A DNA stretch of 64,000 nt from Streptomyces microflavus (GCF_014650075.1 NZ_BMUG01000005.1:124001-188000), one strand, 5' to 3'; positions 8,275-17,838 are shown, counted from the first letter of the stretch. Numbers and translations are program-made. Notes: generated by a model not told the origin, from the sequence alone.

Positions 8275-9549
8275 TCAGACCACCGTCACGGCATGCCGCA
8301 CCACCGCGTCGAACAGGTACCCCTGCGTGTTGTGCGCCGTCGCCTTCGGCTGCGTACGCCCCGACCGGTCCGTGGCCCGGGCCAGCAGCTCCGTCGCGCC
8401 CTTCTGCGTCGGCACCCAGTCCGCCGACCACCGCACCCAGCTCCCGGCCCGGGGCTCGTCGTGCAGCCGGGCCCGCCGCCAGCGCCGACCGCCGTCGGTG
8501 CTGACCTCCACCGACTTCACCGGCGCGCCGCCCGACCAGGAACGGCCGGTCAGCACCGTACGGCGAAGAGCGCGGAACGAGGCGCCCTGCGCCAGCTCGA
8601 ACGCGCTCTTCAGCGTCTGCCGGGTCAGCGGGGCGCTGCCCTCCGGCGGATGTCCGGGACCGAACAGCCGGTAGAGGCCGGTGTTCCACGGGGTGAGCAG
8701 CGGCTCGGCGCTCACCTCGATGTCACCGACCCACTTGATGTTGGCGATGCCCACCCACGACGGCGCGATCACCCGGACCGGATACCCGTGGTCGGGCGGC
8801 AGCGGCTCGCCGTTCATCTCGTACGCGAGCAGCACATCGTCCAGCGCCTTCGCCACCGGCAGCGGCCGGCGCACCCGCCCCAGGTTCACGCCGTCCGTGA
8901 CGACCTCGGCGTCCAGGCCGCGCGGCAGCACATCCACCGCGTGCCGTCCGATCCCGGCCCGGCGCAGCACATCCCCCAGCCGCACCCCGCGCCAGCGGGC
9001 CGTACCGATCGCCCCGAGCGTCCACGCGGTACCGCTGACCGTCTGCCCCTGCTGCGAGGCGAAGAAGCTGCGCCCGTTGCCCGCGCACTCCACGAACGCG
9101 GTACGGGTCACCGAGGGCAGCCGCAGGAGATCCGCGTAACCGAACTCCACCGGGCCGCCCTTGAGCCCGTCGCCCCAGACCGTCAGTTTCCAGGTGTCCC
9201 GGTCGATCCGCGGGGTGGCGGTGTGGTTGCGGACGAAGAACCGGTCGGCGGGGGTGAGCAGTCCGGTGCCCTTCAGCGCGGCGAAGTTCGTCTCCGCGTT
9301 GGTGCCGCGCAGCGTGAACAGCTCCGGGGGCAGCGGCTTGACGACTCCGGGCAGACCGTCGGCCGCCGGGGCGGCTGCCGCCCGTACCGGGGCGGCGACC
9401 GAGGCCAGCGGCACGGCGGCCGACGCGGCCGCGACGAGCTTCAGCAGATCGCGGCGGTCGATCCCGGCGGAGCGCGCTGCTCCGGCGGACCACTGCCGCA
9501 GCCGTATCCGGTCGTAGGCGTCCTCGGACGGTGGGGGAAGCGGGCTCAT
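8275..9549 (-). CDS. Tat-exported sulfite-oxidase-like molybdopterin enzyme
   Basis: The 424-residue protein starts with a Tat-like signal (DRRDLLKLVAAASAAV) and then has the sulfite oxidase molybdopterin domain with the Mo-ligand cysteine in AFVECAGNGRS, followed by a C-terminal dimerisation domain (VEVSTDGGRRWRRA). There is no haem or b5 domain, as in bacterial SorA/YedY-like proteins. Its start overlaps the metX stop (ATGA), so it is the last gene of a metY-metX operon. A sulfur-oxidation role is plausible from both family and neighbours, but the physiological substrate is not shown. Confidence 0.85.
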   Translation of the reverse strand: MSPLPPPSEDAYDRIRLRQWSAGAARSAGIDRRDLLKLVAAASAAVPLASVAAPVRAAAAPAADGLPGVVKPLPPELFTLRGTNAETNFAALKGTGLLTPADRFFVRNHTATPRIDRDTWKLTVWGDGLKGGPVEFGYADLLRLPSVTRTAFVECAGNGRSFFASQQGQTVSGTAWTLGAIGTARWRGVRLGDVLRRAGIGRHAVDVLPRGLDAEVVTDGVNLGRVRRPLPVAKALDDVLLAYEMNGEPLPPDHGYPVRVIAPSWVGIANIKWVGDIEVSAEPLLTPWNTGLYRLFGPGHPPEGSAPLTRQTLKSAFELAQGASFRALRRTVLTGRSWSGGAPVKSVEVSTDGGRRWRRARLHDEPRAGSWVRWSADWVPTQKGATELLARATDRSGRTQPKATAHNTQGYLFDAVVRHAVTVV

Positions 9550-10745
9550 GGAAGCTCCTCGCGGAGAAGGGGGGACGGGGTGAGTGGAGATGGTGGCGGG
9601 AGCAACTCCCTTACGAAGGAGTCCACCTGGCCGGTCTCGATCAGGAAACCGTCATGGCCGTACGGGGAGTTGACGAGCCGCAGGGCATCGGAACCCGGCA
9701 GCAGTGCCGCCAACTCCCCCTGCTGGGACGGCGGGTACAGCCGGTCCGAGTCGACGCCCACGACCAGCGCGGGCATGTCCGCCCGGCGCAGCGCACGGGC
9801 GGTCCCGCCCCGGCCGCGGCCGACGTCGTGCCCGTTCATCGCCTCGGTGAGCGCCACATAGCTGCCCGCGTCGAACCGGCGCACCAGCTTCTGCGCGTGG
9901 TGGTCGAGATACGACTCCACCCGGTAGCGCCCGCCGCGTCCCGGCTCCTCGCCCGGCTGCGGCTCACCGCCGAAACGGGAGCCCAGCTCGGGCTCGCTGC
10001 GGTACGTGATGTGGGCGATGCGGCGCGCCTGGCCGAGGCCCCGGTGCGGACCGCCGCCGGGCGGGGCGCCGTGGTAGTCGCCGCCCCGCCACCCCGGGTC
10101 GGAGCGGATGGCGCCGATCTGCACCGAGCCCCAGGCGATCTGCTCGGCGGATGCGGCGGCCGGAGCGGCGAGCACCAGCAGCGAACCGGTGCGCTCCGGC
10201 CTGCTCACCGCCCACTCCAGGGCCCGCATACCGCCCATCGAGCCCCCGACCACGGCCGCCCACCGGCCGATGCCCAGCACATCGGCCAGCGCCGCCTCGG
10301 CCGCCACCTGGTCCCGTACCGTCAGATACGGGAACCGGGAGCCCCAGGGCGCTCCGTCGGGCCCCGGGGAAGAGGGGCCCGTACTGCCCTGGCAGCCGCC
10401 CAGCACGTTCGGGGCGACGACGAACCACCGGTCGGTGTCGAGCGCCCGGCCCGGCCCGACCAGCGGGTCCCACCAGCCGGGGGCGGGGTGACCGGGTCCG
10501 GCCGGCCCGGCCGCATGGCTGTCGCCCGTCAGGGCGTGCAGGACCAGTACGGCGTTGGAACCGTCCGCCGCCCGCTGCCCCCAGGTCTCGTACGCCAGGC
10601 GCACCCCCGGTAGCCGGACGCCGGACTCCAGGGGCAGCGGGTCCTCGATCGCCGCCCAACGGCGACGACCGGGCGGATCCCCCTCCCTCCGGCCGCCGGA
10701 GGCCGGAGGCCGGAGGGAGGGGAAGTGCGGTGGGCGCGGCGCCAC
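9546..10745 (-). CDS. metX: Homoserine O-acetyltransferase
   Basis: This 399-residue alpha/beta hydrolase has the MetX features: LVLHALTGDSHA, APNVLGGCQGSTGPSS, the nucleophile serine in VVGGSMGGM, and the terminal His-Asp region (SPYGHDGFLIE). It activates homoserine for direct sulfhydrylation. The gene follows metY by three bases, the classic actinobacterial metYX order, so O-acetylhomoserine is used by the neighbour. The GTG start at 10745 is the longest option; a strong hairpin inside the first codons (10681-10721) raises the possibility of a later start. Confidence 0.88.
   Translation of the reverse strand: MAPRPPHFPSLRPPASGGRREGDPPGRRRWAAIEDPLPLESGVRLPGVRLAYETWGQRAADGSNAVLVLHALTGDSHAAGPAGPGHPAPGWWDPLVGPGRALDTDRWFVVAPNVLGGCQGSTGPSSPGPDGAPWGSRFPYLTVRDQVAAEAALADVLGIGRWAAVVGGSMGGMRALEWAVSRPERTGSLLVLAAPAAASAEQIAWGSVQIGAIRSDPGWRGGDYHGAPPGGGPHRGLGQARRIAHITYRSEPELGSRFGGEPQPGEEPGRGGRYRVESYLDHHAQKLVRRFDAGSYVALTEAMNGHDVGRGRGGTARALRRADMPALVVGVDSDRLYPPSQQGELAALLPGSDALRLVNSPYGHDGFLIETGQVDSFVRELLPPPSPLTPSPLLREELP
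10681..10721 (-). other. Strong hairpin at the 5' end of metX
   Basis: Perfect 14-bp arms (10681-10694 and 10708-10721) with a 13-nt loop sit 24-64 bases inside the annotated metX frame, just after the metY stop codon. It could reduce transcription or translation from metY into metX, or mark that metX really starts downstream. Its function is not known. Confidence 0.45.
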
Positions 10746-10748
10746 GGT

Positions 10749-12110
10749 TCAGGACGCCGCCTTCGCGGCCCGGAACCCTGCTTCCAGGTCGGCCTTGAGG
10801 TCGGCCACGTTCTCCAGGCCGACCGACAGCCGCACCAGGCCCGGCGTGGCACCGGTGGCGATCAGCTGCTCCTCGGTCAGCTGGCTGTGCGTGGTGGACG
10901 CCGGGTGGATGATCAGGCTCCGTACGTCACCGATGTTGGCGAGGTGGCTGAACAGCTCGACCGCGTCCACGAACTGCTTGCCCGCCGCGGCCCCGCCCTT
11001 CAGCTCGAAGGCCAGCACCGCTCCGGTGCCGCGCGGAAGATAGCGCTGCCCCGCCTCGTACCAGCGGTTCGACGGGAGACCCGCGTAGTGCACGGTCTCC
11101 ACCTCGTCGCGCTGCTCCAGCCAGCGGGCCAGCTCCAGCGCGTTGGAGGTGTGCCGCTCCAGCCGCAGGCTCAGCGTCTCGACGCCCTGGAGCAGCAGGA
11201 ACGCCGAGTGCGGCGACAGCGCCGGGCCCAGGTCCCGCAGCAGCTGGACGCGGAGCTTGATGGCGAAGGCGCCCGGGCCCAGCGCCGGCCAGTACCGCAG
11301 TCCGTGGTAGCTCGGGTCGGGCTCGTGGAAGTCGGGGAACCGCTCGGCGTGCGCACCGAAGTCGAAGGTGCCGCCGTCCACGACGACCCCGCCGATGGTC
11401 GTGCCGTGCCCGCCGAGGAACTTGGTAGCGGAGTGGATGACGATGTCCGCGCCGTGCTCGATCGGCCGCAGCAGGAACGGCGTCGGCACGGTGTTGTCCA
11501 CGATCAGCGGGACCCCGGCGGCGTGCGCGGCGTCGGCCACCGCACGGATGTCCAGCACGTCGCCGCGCGGGTTGCCGAGCGTCTCGGCGAAGAACGCCTT
11601 CGTGTTGGGCCGGACGGCGGCCTGCCACGCGGCCACGTCCTCCGGGTCCTCGACGAACGTCACCTCGATGCCGAACCGGGGCAGCGTGTGGCGGAAGAGG
11701 TTGTAGGTGCCGCCGTAGAGGGAGGGCGAGGAGACGATGTGGTCACCCGATCCCGCCAGTGTCAGGAGCGCCAGGGTCTCGGCCGCCTGGCCGGAGGCGA
11801 GCGCCACGGCGGCGACACCGCCCTCCAGCGCGGCGATGCGCTGCTCCAGCACGTCCTGCGTGGGGTTGTGGATACGGGTGTAGATGTTGCCGGGCTCGGC
11901 GAGGGAGAACACGTCGGCGGCGTGCTGGGTGTCGCGGAAGACGAACGACGACGTCTGGTAGATCGGCACCGCGCGGGCGCCCGTCGTCGGGTCCGGGGCG
12001 GCCCCGGAGTGGATCTGCTTGGTCTCGAACGACCAGGCGGCGCCGGGTTCCTGCCGGTTGACGTCCTCGGGGGTGTGGCCTGCGGTGACGGAGTCGAGGG
12101 GCTGGCTCAT
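10749..12110 (-). CDS. metY: O-acetylhomoserine sulfhydrylase
   Basis: The 453-residue PLP enzyme belongs to the Cys/Met metabolism family: FETKQIHSGAAPDPTTGARA at the N-terminus, IVSSPSLYGGTYNLF, and the PLP lysine in IHSATKFLGGHG. It makes homocysteine from O-acetylhomoserine and sulfide. ATG at 12110 is chosen because the family N-terminus follows; longer frames upstream are unlike MetY. It heads the metY-metX-sulfite-oxidase-like operon. I looked for a SAM riboswitch in 12111-12257 and saw no convincing one. Confidence 0.9.
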   Translation of the reverse strand: MSQPLDSVTAGHTPEDVNRQEPGAAWSFETKQIHSGAAPDPTTGARAVPIYQTSSFVFRDTQHAADVFSLAEPGNIYTRIHNPTQDVLEQRIAALEGGVAAVALASGQAAETLALLTLAGSGDHIVSSPSLYGGTYNLFRHTLPRFGIEVTFVEDPEDVAAWQAAVRPNTKAFFAETLGNPRGDVLDIRAVADAAHAAGVPLIVDNTVPTPFLLRPIEHGADIVIHSATKFLGGHGTTIGGVVVDGGTFDFGAHAERFPDFHEPDPSYHGLRYWPALGPGAFAIKLRVQLLRDLGPALSPHSAFLLLQGVETLSLRLERHTSNALELARWLEQRDEVETVHYAGLPSNRWYEAGQRYLPRGTGAVLAFELKGGAAAGKQFVDAVELFSHLANIGDVRSLIIHPASTTHSQLTEEQLIATGATPGLVRLSVGLENVADLKADLEAGFRAAKAAS

Positions 12111-12257
12111 GTGGTTCCTCGCACGTGGTTCGGTCGCCGTACGGCGTACGTCCGCCGGTCGGCGGAAGCCCGGGGTGGCGACGGGCTGATTACGGACCGT
12201 AGGACGTGCCGGACCGGCCCGGAAGCGTGTCGCCCGCCTGGCCATGAACCTGCAATA

Positions 12258-12313
12258 CGGCGGCAACGCAAAGGCCGGTCCGGGGATCCGGACCGGCCTT
12301 TGCGTTGCCGCCG
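12258..12313. terminator. Very long perfect stem-loop terminator
   Basis: A perfect 26-bp stem (12258-12283 pairs with 12288-12313) is capped by a GGAT tetraloop. It lies 60 bp downstream of the sigma-factor stop and upstream of metY, so it probably ends the sigma transcript and insulates the met operon. Confidence 0.8.
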
Positions 12314-12372
12314 TGCTTGTGTGCCGAGGGGTGATTCGACGGTGTGGGGCGAGACTCCCGGGTGAGCGGGGT

Positions 12373-13248
12373 TCACTCCTGGGTGAGCATCCCGCTGCGC
12401 AGCTTGCCCAGCATCCGGCTCAGCAGCCGGGAGACATGCATCTGGGAGATCCCGAGCTCCGCACCGATCTGGGCCTGCGTCAGCTCCTGGCCGAACCGCA
12501 TGTCGATGATCAGGCGCTCCCGCTCGTCCAGCTCGCCCAGCAGCGGTGCGAGGGTGTGCAGGTTCTCCACGGTCTCCATGGCGGGGTCCGGCCCGCCCAG
12601 GACATCGGCGAAGGTCCGTCCGCCGGTGTTCTGAGGACCGGATTCCGCGGAGTCGGTCGGCATGTCCAGGGAGCCCGCGGTGTAGCCGTTGGAGGCGACT
12701 ATGCCCTCGGTGATCTCCGCCTCCTCCATCCCCAGGTACTCGGCCAGTTCCTGGACCGTGGGGTCCCGGTCGAGGTCGCCCGCCAGGGTTTCCTTGGCCT
12801 TGGCGATGTCGACCCGCAGCTCCTGGAGGCGCCGGGGCACATGGACGGCCCAGCTGGTGTCCCGGAAGAACCGCTTGATCTCACCGACGATGTACGGGAC
12901 GGCGAAGGAGGTGAACTCGACCTCCCGCGACAGGTCGAAGCGGTCGATCGCCTTGATCAGCCCGATCGTGCCGACCTGGATGATGTCCTCCATGTCGCCG
13001 CTGCCCCGGTTGCGGAAGCGGTTGGCGGCGAACCGGACCAGCGACAGGTTCATCTCGATGAGGGTGTTGCGCGCGTACTGGTACTCGTGCGTGCCCTCCT
13101 CCAGGACCTGGAGACGGTCGAAGAAGAGCCGCGACAGCCGGCGCGCGTCCATGGGGGCGACCTTGCCGGCGTCCTCGATCCACGGGAGGTCCTCCGTGGT
13201 GCTCGTCCGCTGCTCCGTACCGGTGCTCTGCGCGGTGTGCGCCGTCAT
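12373..13248 (-). CDS. SigB/SigF-family RNA polymerase sigma factor
   Basis: The 291-residue protein has sigma-70 regions 2 (GDMEDIIQVGTIGLIKAIDRFD), 3 (VHVPRRLQELRVDIAKAKETL) and 4 (LTQAQIGAELGISQMHVSRLLSRML). The MHVSRLLSRML ending of region 4 and overall length are typical of the SigB/SigF subfamily that Streptomyces uses for osmotic stress and sporulation. No anti-sigma gene lies beside it. A PP2C-type phosphatase of the class that releases such sigma factors is found about 1.6 kb away on the other strand, which may or may not be connected. Confidence 0.88.
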   Translation of the reverse strand: MTAHTAQSTGTEQRTSTTEDLPWIEDAGKVAPMDARRLSRLFFDRLQVLEEGTHEYQYARNTLIEMNLSLVRFAANRFRNRGSGDMEDIIQVGTIGLIKAIDRFDLSREVEFTSFAVPYIVGEIKRFFRDTSWAVHVPRRLQELRVDIAKAKETLAGDLDRDPTVQELAEYLGMEEAEITEGIVASNGYTAGSLDMPTDSAESGPQNTGGRTFADVLGGPDPAMETVENLHTLAPLLGELDERERLIIDMRFGQELTQAQIGAELGISQMHVSRLLSRMLGKLRSGMLTQE

Positions 13249-13854
13249 CTCGTCACCCTCCCGTGGTCGTAGGCCGTGAGGTCTACTCGCCTGCCCGGCC
13301 GCCCGGACCTCATGCGTGCTGGAGGAATTTGATCTGGCCAGGTGGGGCGAGTCGGCCGAAAACAGACAGGGTTCGGCTCTGAAACGGCGTCATGGGACGG
13401 GCCGAGCCACAGGGGGCGCACAGAACCGCCCCACCGGTACGGGGGAGCCCGGTGGGGCGGTCGCCACCAGAGTGCCACAGCCGACGGGCAGTTGGGACCG
13501 GACCGGCGCGTATTGGCCGAGGGATGAGTCGAATTCGTCGCTCGCCCACGAGGGCGCACGCCGGTCCCCGCCGTGCTCCGGAACGTCTCCGTCCGGCGCC
13601 GCGGGGCCTGCCGGGCACCCCGGTTGATTGCGGCATCGTGAACAGTTCCCCGCCCCGGAATACGCCCTGCGCGCATCGGCTTTTCGCGGTTGGCGGGCGC
13701 GCGGCGCCAGGGCACCGGGGTGCCCGCCCGGAGGAACCGCGCGATGGACCGGAACGAGGGAGAGCATGCGCAAGCCGTACGCGTACGAAGAGTGCCGCGG
13801 AGGGGCGGCACGGGGCGGAGCCGAACGGCCCGATCCGATCGCCGGGGTGAGCCG
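13249..13854. other. Intergenic region between divergent genes, with one hairpin
   Basis: No convincing gene is seen in this 606-bp stretch. It contains a perfect 12-bp inverted repeat (13426-13437 and 13449-13460, 11-nt loop) and the promoters of the divergent sigma and GNAT genes should lie here. Open frames on both strands lack family matches I recognise and look like shadows of GC-rich DNA. Confidence 0.5.
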
Positions 13855-14634
13855 GTGAGCACCCTCGACCCCATCACCCTGCAGTCGGCGGCCGACCCCG
13901 TGGCCGATCCCGGGACACCCCACCCGCTGGACAACCCCGCCCTGTCCTCGCTCACGGGCCCGCACCGCCACTTCGCCGAGCGCCGTGGCCGGATCCTGCG
14001 CTACCCCGTCGACGTCACTCCCTGGACCGCTCACTCCGACGTCCCGGACGCGCAGGACTGGGCCGATCTGGCGGCGCTCGCCGGTCCGGGCGGAACCATC
14101 AGCATGAACACGCTGCGGGTGGAGCCGCCGAAGGGCTGGGAGATCCTCCACCGGATAGCCGGTGTCCAGCTCGTCGATGTCTCGGTGGTCCCGGAGCCCG
14201 AACCGGAAGCCGTACGGCTCGGCCCGGCGGACGTGCCGGAGATGCTGGACCTGGTGGCGCGCACCCGCCCCGGCCCCTTCCTGCCGCGCACGGTGGAACT
14301 CGGCACCTATCTGGGCATCCGCCGGGGCGGGGCCCTGGTGGCGATGGCGGGGGAGCGGCTGCACCCGCCGGGGTGGACCGAGATCAGCGGGGTCTGCACT
14401 GACGAGTCCGTACGGGGGCAGGGGCTGGCGAGCCGACTGGTCCGGGCGGTCGCGTACGGGATCCGTGAGCGCGGCGAGACCCCGTTCCTGCACACCTCCG
14501 CCGCCAACACGGTGGCGATCCGGCTCTACGAATCGCTCGGCTTCCAGCTCCGCGCCCGCCCCGAGTTCCTCGCCGCCCTGGCCCCGGTGACGCTCCCGCC
14601 CGCCGACGGAACCCGCAGGCCCGCCCCGCGGTGA
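13855..14634 (+). CDS. GNAT-family N-acetyltransferase
   Basis: The 259-residue product has an FR47-like GNAT domain in its C-terminal half: ISGVCTDESVRGQGLASRL (acetyl-CoA binding, R/Q-G-x-G) and HTSAANTVAIRLYESLGFQ. The N-terminal 120 residues are a family-specific domain. GTG at 13855 follows a GGGGTGAG ribosome site; the longer frame upstream lies in the presumed promoter. The substrate is unknown. Confidence 0.8.
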   Translation: MSTLDPITLQSAADPVADPGTPHPLDNPALSSLTGPHRHFAERRGRILRYPVDVTPWTAHSDVPDAQDWADLAALAGPGGTISMNTLRVEPPKGWEILHRIAGVQLVDVSVVPEPEPEAVRLGPADVPEMLDLVARTRPGPFLPRTVELGTYLGIRRGGALVAMAGERLHPPGWTEISGVCTDESVRGQGLASRLVRAVAYGIRERGETPFLHTSAANTVAIRLYESLGFQLRARPEFLAALAPVTLPPADGTRRPAPR

Positions 14635-14883
14635 CCCGGGCCGGCCGGCGGGTGGGGCCACCGGCTCCCGGCACCGGCTCCCGGCCCTCCGGCTCCCGCC
14701 ACCTGCCCCGGGGCCGGGGCAGCCACCCCGGGTGCCGGAGGTCCCGGGCCGGACGTCCCGCCGCGGGACCTTCGGCACTGCCTCCGGGCCCTACGCCTTT
14801 TGCGCCCCGGCCCGGATCCCGGTCAACTGGAAGGGAACGTCCGAACCGCGGACGGCACCGAGCAGTGAACGGGAGGAGAGGGC

Positions 14884-16092
14884 GTGTCCCTGGGGAAAGG
14901 GCGCAGGGCACAAGGCCGGACAAGGGTCCTGCCGGGTACGGAGGCGGGCGCGACGGCCGCCACGGGCCGGATCAGGAGCTGGGTACTGGCCGTCGGGCTG
15001 GCACTGCTGAGCACGCTCGTCGTCCTCCTCGACCTGGCCACGGGCGACGATCTGCGGGTCATCCCCCTGCTGGTGGTCGTCCCGGCCCTGGCCTCCGTCT
15101 TCTGCACCCTCCGCCAGACGGTCTGGGTGGCGGTGTGGATCACGGTGGTCGTCGTCGGCTCCGGCCTCGGCGGCGACGGCACCTTCTGGGACTTCGTGTT
15201 CGGCATCGGCTTCACCGTGCTGGCCTGCGCCCTCGGCGTCGCCGCCTGCGCGGCCCGGATCCGGCACGCCACGGAGATGGCCCGGCTCCGCTCCGCCGCC
15301 GTCGCCCTGCAGCGCCAGATCCTGCGCCCCCTGCCCGTCGTCACCGACCAGGTCTTCGCGTACGGGCTCTACGAGCCGATCGAGGAGGACCGCTTCGTCG
15401 GCGGTGACATCTACGAGGTCGTCCAGTCGCCGTACGGCACCCGCGTGATCATCGGGGACGTCCAGGGCAAGGGGCTCCCGGCCATCGGGGCCGGGTTCGC
15501 CGCGATTGCCGCGTTCCGCGAGGCGGCGGTCCGTGAGCCGACGCTCACCGGGGTCGTGGAGGCCCTGGAGGACGCCGTCGTCCGGCACAACGTCTTCTCC
15601 GCCCAGACCGGCGAGGCGGAGCGCTTCGTGACCGCGCTCATCCTCGGGTTCGACGAGGGGGGCGATGTGCAGGCGGTGAACTGCGGCCACCTGCCGCCGC
15701 GGCTGCTGCACCAGGGCCGGTCATCGGCGGTCCCGCTCGACCGGACCTCCGTACCCCTCGGTCTCGCCGGTCTGAGCCGTGAGAGCCGTGCGGAGGAGTC
15801 GTTCGCCCTCCCGCCGGAGGCCACGCTCCTCGTCGTCACCGACGGGGTGACCGAGGCCCGTGACGCCGCCCGCGACTTCTACCCGTTCGACCAGCGGCTG
15901 GGCGACTGGGCCGGGCACGGCCCGCGCGAGCTGCTGGACGCGCTCCACGTCGACCTGGAGAAGTTCACCGGAGGCATCAGGCGCGACGACGTCGCGGCGC
16001 TGGCCCTGCGCCGGGCGCCCGGCGCAGGCAGGCCGCGGCCGACGGCCGCCGCCGAAGAAGTCCGGCCGGTCGCGGGTGCCGTGAGCGACTGA
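14884..16092 (+). CDS. Membrane-anchored PP2C/SpoIIE-type serine phosphatase
   Basis: The 402-residue protein has about four hydrophobic segments in residues 30-125 and a C-terminal PP2C-like phosphatase domain with metal-site motifs EDRFVGGDIYEV, VIIGDVQGKGLPA, NCGHLPP and LLVVTDGVTEARD, followed by RRDDVAALALR. Streptomyces encodes many such phosphatases, which act on anti-anti-sigma factors. GTG at 14884 follows GGGAGGAGAG. No sensor domain other than the membrane part is visible. Confidence 0.85.
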   Translation: MSLGKGRRAQGRTRVLPGTEAGATAATGRIRSWVLAVGLALLSTLVVLLDLATGDDLRVIPLLVVVPALASVFCTLRQTVWVAVWITVVVVGSGLGGDGTFWDFVFGIGFTVLACALGVAACAARIRHATEMARLRSAAVALQRQILRPLPVVTDQVFAYGLYEPIEEDRFVGGDIYEVVQSPYGTRVIIGDVQGKGLPAIGAGFAAIAAFREAAVREPTLTGVVEALEDAVVRHNVFSAQTGEAERFVTALILGFDEGGDVQAVNCGHLPPRLLHQGRSSAVPLDRTSVPLGLAGLSRESRAEESFALPPEATLLVVTDGVTEARDAARDFYPFDQRLGDWAGHGPRELLDALHVDLEKFTGGIRRDDVAALALRRAPGAGRPRPTAAAEEVRPVAGAVSD

Positions 16093-16114
16093 GCGGCCGC
16101 GCACGAGCCCTCGT

Positions 16115-16148
16115 ATGTCCCCATGAGACGAATGTCGCATGGGGACAT
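16115..16148 (+). promoter_or_regulatory. Palindromic operator candidate upstream of tetR
   Basis: Perfect 11-bp arms ATGTCCCCATG and CATGGGGACAT are separated by 12 bp and end 21 bp before the TetR start codon. Position and symmetry fit an autoregulatory TetR operator; it could alternatively terminate the phosphatase transcript as a stem-loop. Confidence 0.55.
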
Positions 16149-16169
16149 TTTCGGGTGTACGGTGCAGGT

Positions 16170-16862
16170 ATGAGCCCGGAAGAGAAGGTCCCGGAGCGGA
16201 AGACGCCGGAGAGCGGGGCGCCGGAACGCAGGACACCGGAGCGGCGCAGCCGGAAGGCCCGCCGCACCCGCGACACGCTGGCGCAGGCCGCCTTCGAGCT
16301 GGTGCTCGACCGGGGACTGCGGTACGTCACGGTCGAGGAGATCGCCGAGGCCGCGGACGTCGACCGCCGCACGTTCAGTCGGTACTTCGCGAGCAAGGAA
16401 GCCGCCGCCCTCGACTCCCTGCGCGGCGACGGCGACCGGATCAACGAGGCGCTGCGGGCCCGCCCGGCCGAGGAGCCCCCGCTCCTCGCCTACCGGCGCG
16501 CCGTCCTCGACTGGCTCGCCGACCCCGAAGCGGAGCCCTGGCACCGCCGCCCCCGGATCTTCGACCTGCTGGTCGTCGCCGAGGAGGAGCCGACCCTCTA
16601 CGCGGCCTTCCACCACATCCGGGTGGACGCCCAGGAGGACTCGGTCGCCATCGTCGCCGACCGGCTCGGGACCGACCCGCGCACCGACATCCGCCCCGCC
16701 GTGACCGTGGCGGCGGGGGCGGGCGCCCTGCTCGCGGCCCAGGCCGCCTGGGTGCGCGGGGGCCGCCCGGAGGCCCTGCCCGAGCTGGTCACCGAGGCTT
16801 TCGACGCCCTGTCGGCGGACCTGCTCACGGGGCCCGGCCGGGACCGGCGCGACAGCACCTAG
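16170..16862 (+). CDS. TetR-family transcriptional regulator
   Basis: The 230-residue protein has a TetR helix-turn-helix (VTVEEIAEAADVDRRTFSRYFASKE, about residues 50-74) and a variable ligand-binding C-terminus. The N-terminal 30 residues are a charged proline-rich extension. ATG at 16170 is chosen over GTG at 16155 because the latter sits closer to the inverted repeat, but this is not decisive. It probably controls itself and the following SDR and alcohol dehydrogenase genes. Confidence 0.82.
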   Translation: MSPEEKVPERKTPESGAPERRTPERRSRKARRTRDTLAQAAFELVLDRGLRYVTVEEIAEAADVDRRTFSRYFASKEAAALDSLRGDGDRINEALRARPAEEPPLLAYRRAVLDWLADPEAEPWHRRPRIFDLLVVAEEEPTLYAAFHHIRVDAQEDSVAIVADRLGTDPRTDIRPAVTVAAGAGALLAAQAAWVRGGRPEALPELVTEAFDALSADLLTGPGRDRRDST

Positions 16863-16952
16863 GACGTGTCCGGCGGACACGCCCCAGGGCACCCCGGAGG
16901 ACAGGGGACCCGCACAGCACCACAGAAGACACACAGCAGAAGAGGCACCCTC

Positions 16953-17738
16953 ATGAGCACCACCACGCCCGCCACCCCCACCACCCCCTCGGCCGAGTTC
17001 GCCGGCCGCACCGCCCTCGTCACCGGCGGCGCCTCCGGCATCGGCCTCGCCGTCGCCCGGCTGCTCGCCACGGCCGGCGCGGCCGTCGTCGTCGCCGACC
17101 ACGACGAGGAGAACGCCCGCAAGGCCGCCGCCCAGCTGGAGAGCACCGGCGCGCGGGCGGCCGCCGTAGCCATGGACGTGACCGACCCGGCCTCCGTCGA
17201 AGCCGGTGTGCGGTTCACCGTGGAGACCTTCGGCGCCCTCCACCTGGCCGTGAACAACGCCGGCATCGCCGGTCCCGCCGCGCCCACCGGCGCGTACCCC
17301 GTCGAGGACTGGGACCGCGTCGTCGCCACCAACCTCAGCGGCGTCTTCTACTCCCTGCGCCACGAGCTGCCCGCCATCGTCGCGTCGGGCGGCGGAGCCG
17401 TCGTCAACATGTCCTCCATCCTCGGCACCAACGGCTTCGCGGGCTCGCCCGCCTATGTCGCCGCCAAGCACGGGGTCGTCGGCCTCACCAAGACCGCCGC
17501 GCTCGAATACGCCGCGCAGAACGTCCGGATCAACGCGGTGGGCCCCGGCTTCATCGACACCCCGCTCCTGCGGACCGCCGATACCCAGGCCCGCGAGCAC
17601 CTGATCTCCCTGCACCCGGCCGGGCGCCTCGGCACCGCGGAGGAGGTCGCCGAACTCACGGTCTTCCTCCTCTCCGACAAGGCCTCCTTCATCCACGGCA
17701 GCTACCACCTGGTGGACGGCGGCTACTCCGCCCCGTAA
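16953..17738 (+). CDS. Short-chain dehydrogenase/reductase
   Basis: The 261-residue classical SDR has the cofactor motif TGGASGIG, NNAGIAG, the catalytic serine in NMSSILG and YVAAKHG with Tyr and Lys in the YxxxK spacing. Asp after the second strand (VVADHDEE) suggests NAD preference. It lies between the TetR and a zinc alcohol dehydrogenase on the same strand. The substrate is unknown. Confidence 0.85.
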   Translation: MSTTTPATPTTPSAEFAGRTALVTGGASGIGLAVARLLATAGAAVVVADHDEENARKAAAQLESTGARAAAVAMDVTDPASVEAGVRFTVETFGALHLAVNNAGIAGPAAPTGAYPVEDWDRVVATNLSGVFYSLRHELPAIVASGGGAVVNMSSILGTNGFAGSPAYVAAKHGVVGLTKTAALEYAAQNVRINAVGPGFIDTPLLRTADTQAREHLISLHPAGRLGTAEEVAELTVFLLSDKASFIHGSYHLVDGGYSAP

Positions 17739-17838
17739 CGGCGCCCGGGTGGCGGGCGGGGGAGCCACGGGCGACAAAGGACATGCGGGACCACGGGGGC
17801 CGACGCAAGAACAAGGCAGAGAAGAAGCGAGGAGACCC

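Noticed and set aside
12111..12257. A SAM riboswitch upstream of metY.
   Set aside because: The sequence lacks the conserved SAM-I, SAM-II or SAM-IV core blocks on the minus strand.
13249..13955. A minus-strand ORF of 236 codons upstream of the sigma factor.
   Set aside because: It has low-complexity Arg/Pro/Gly composition, overlaps the divergent promoter region and the GNAT N-terminus, and shows no domain.
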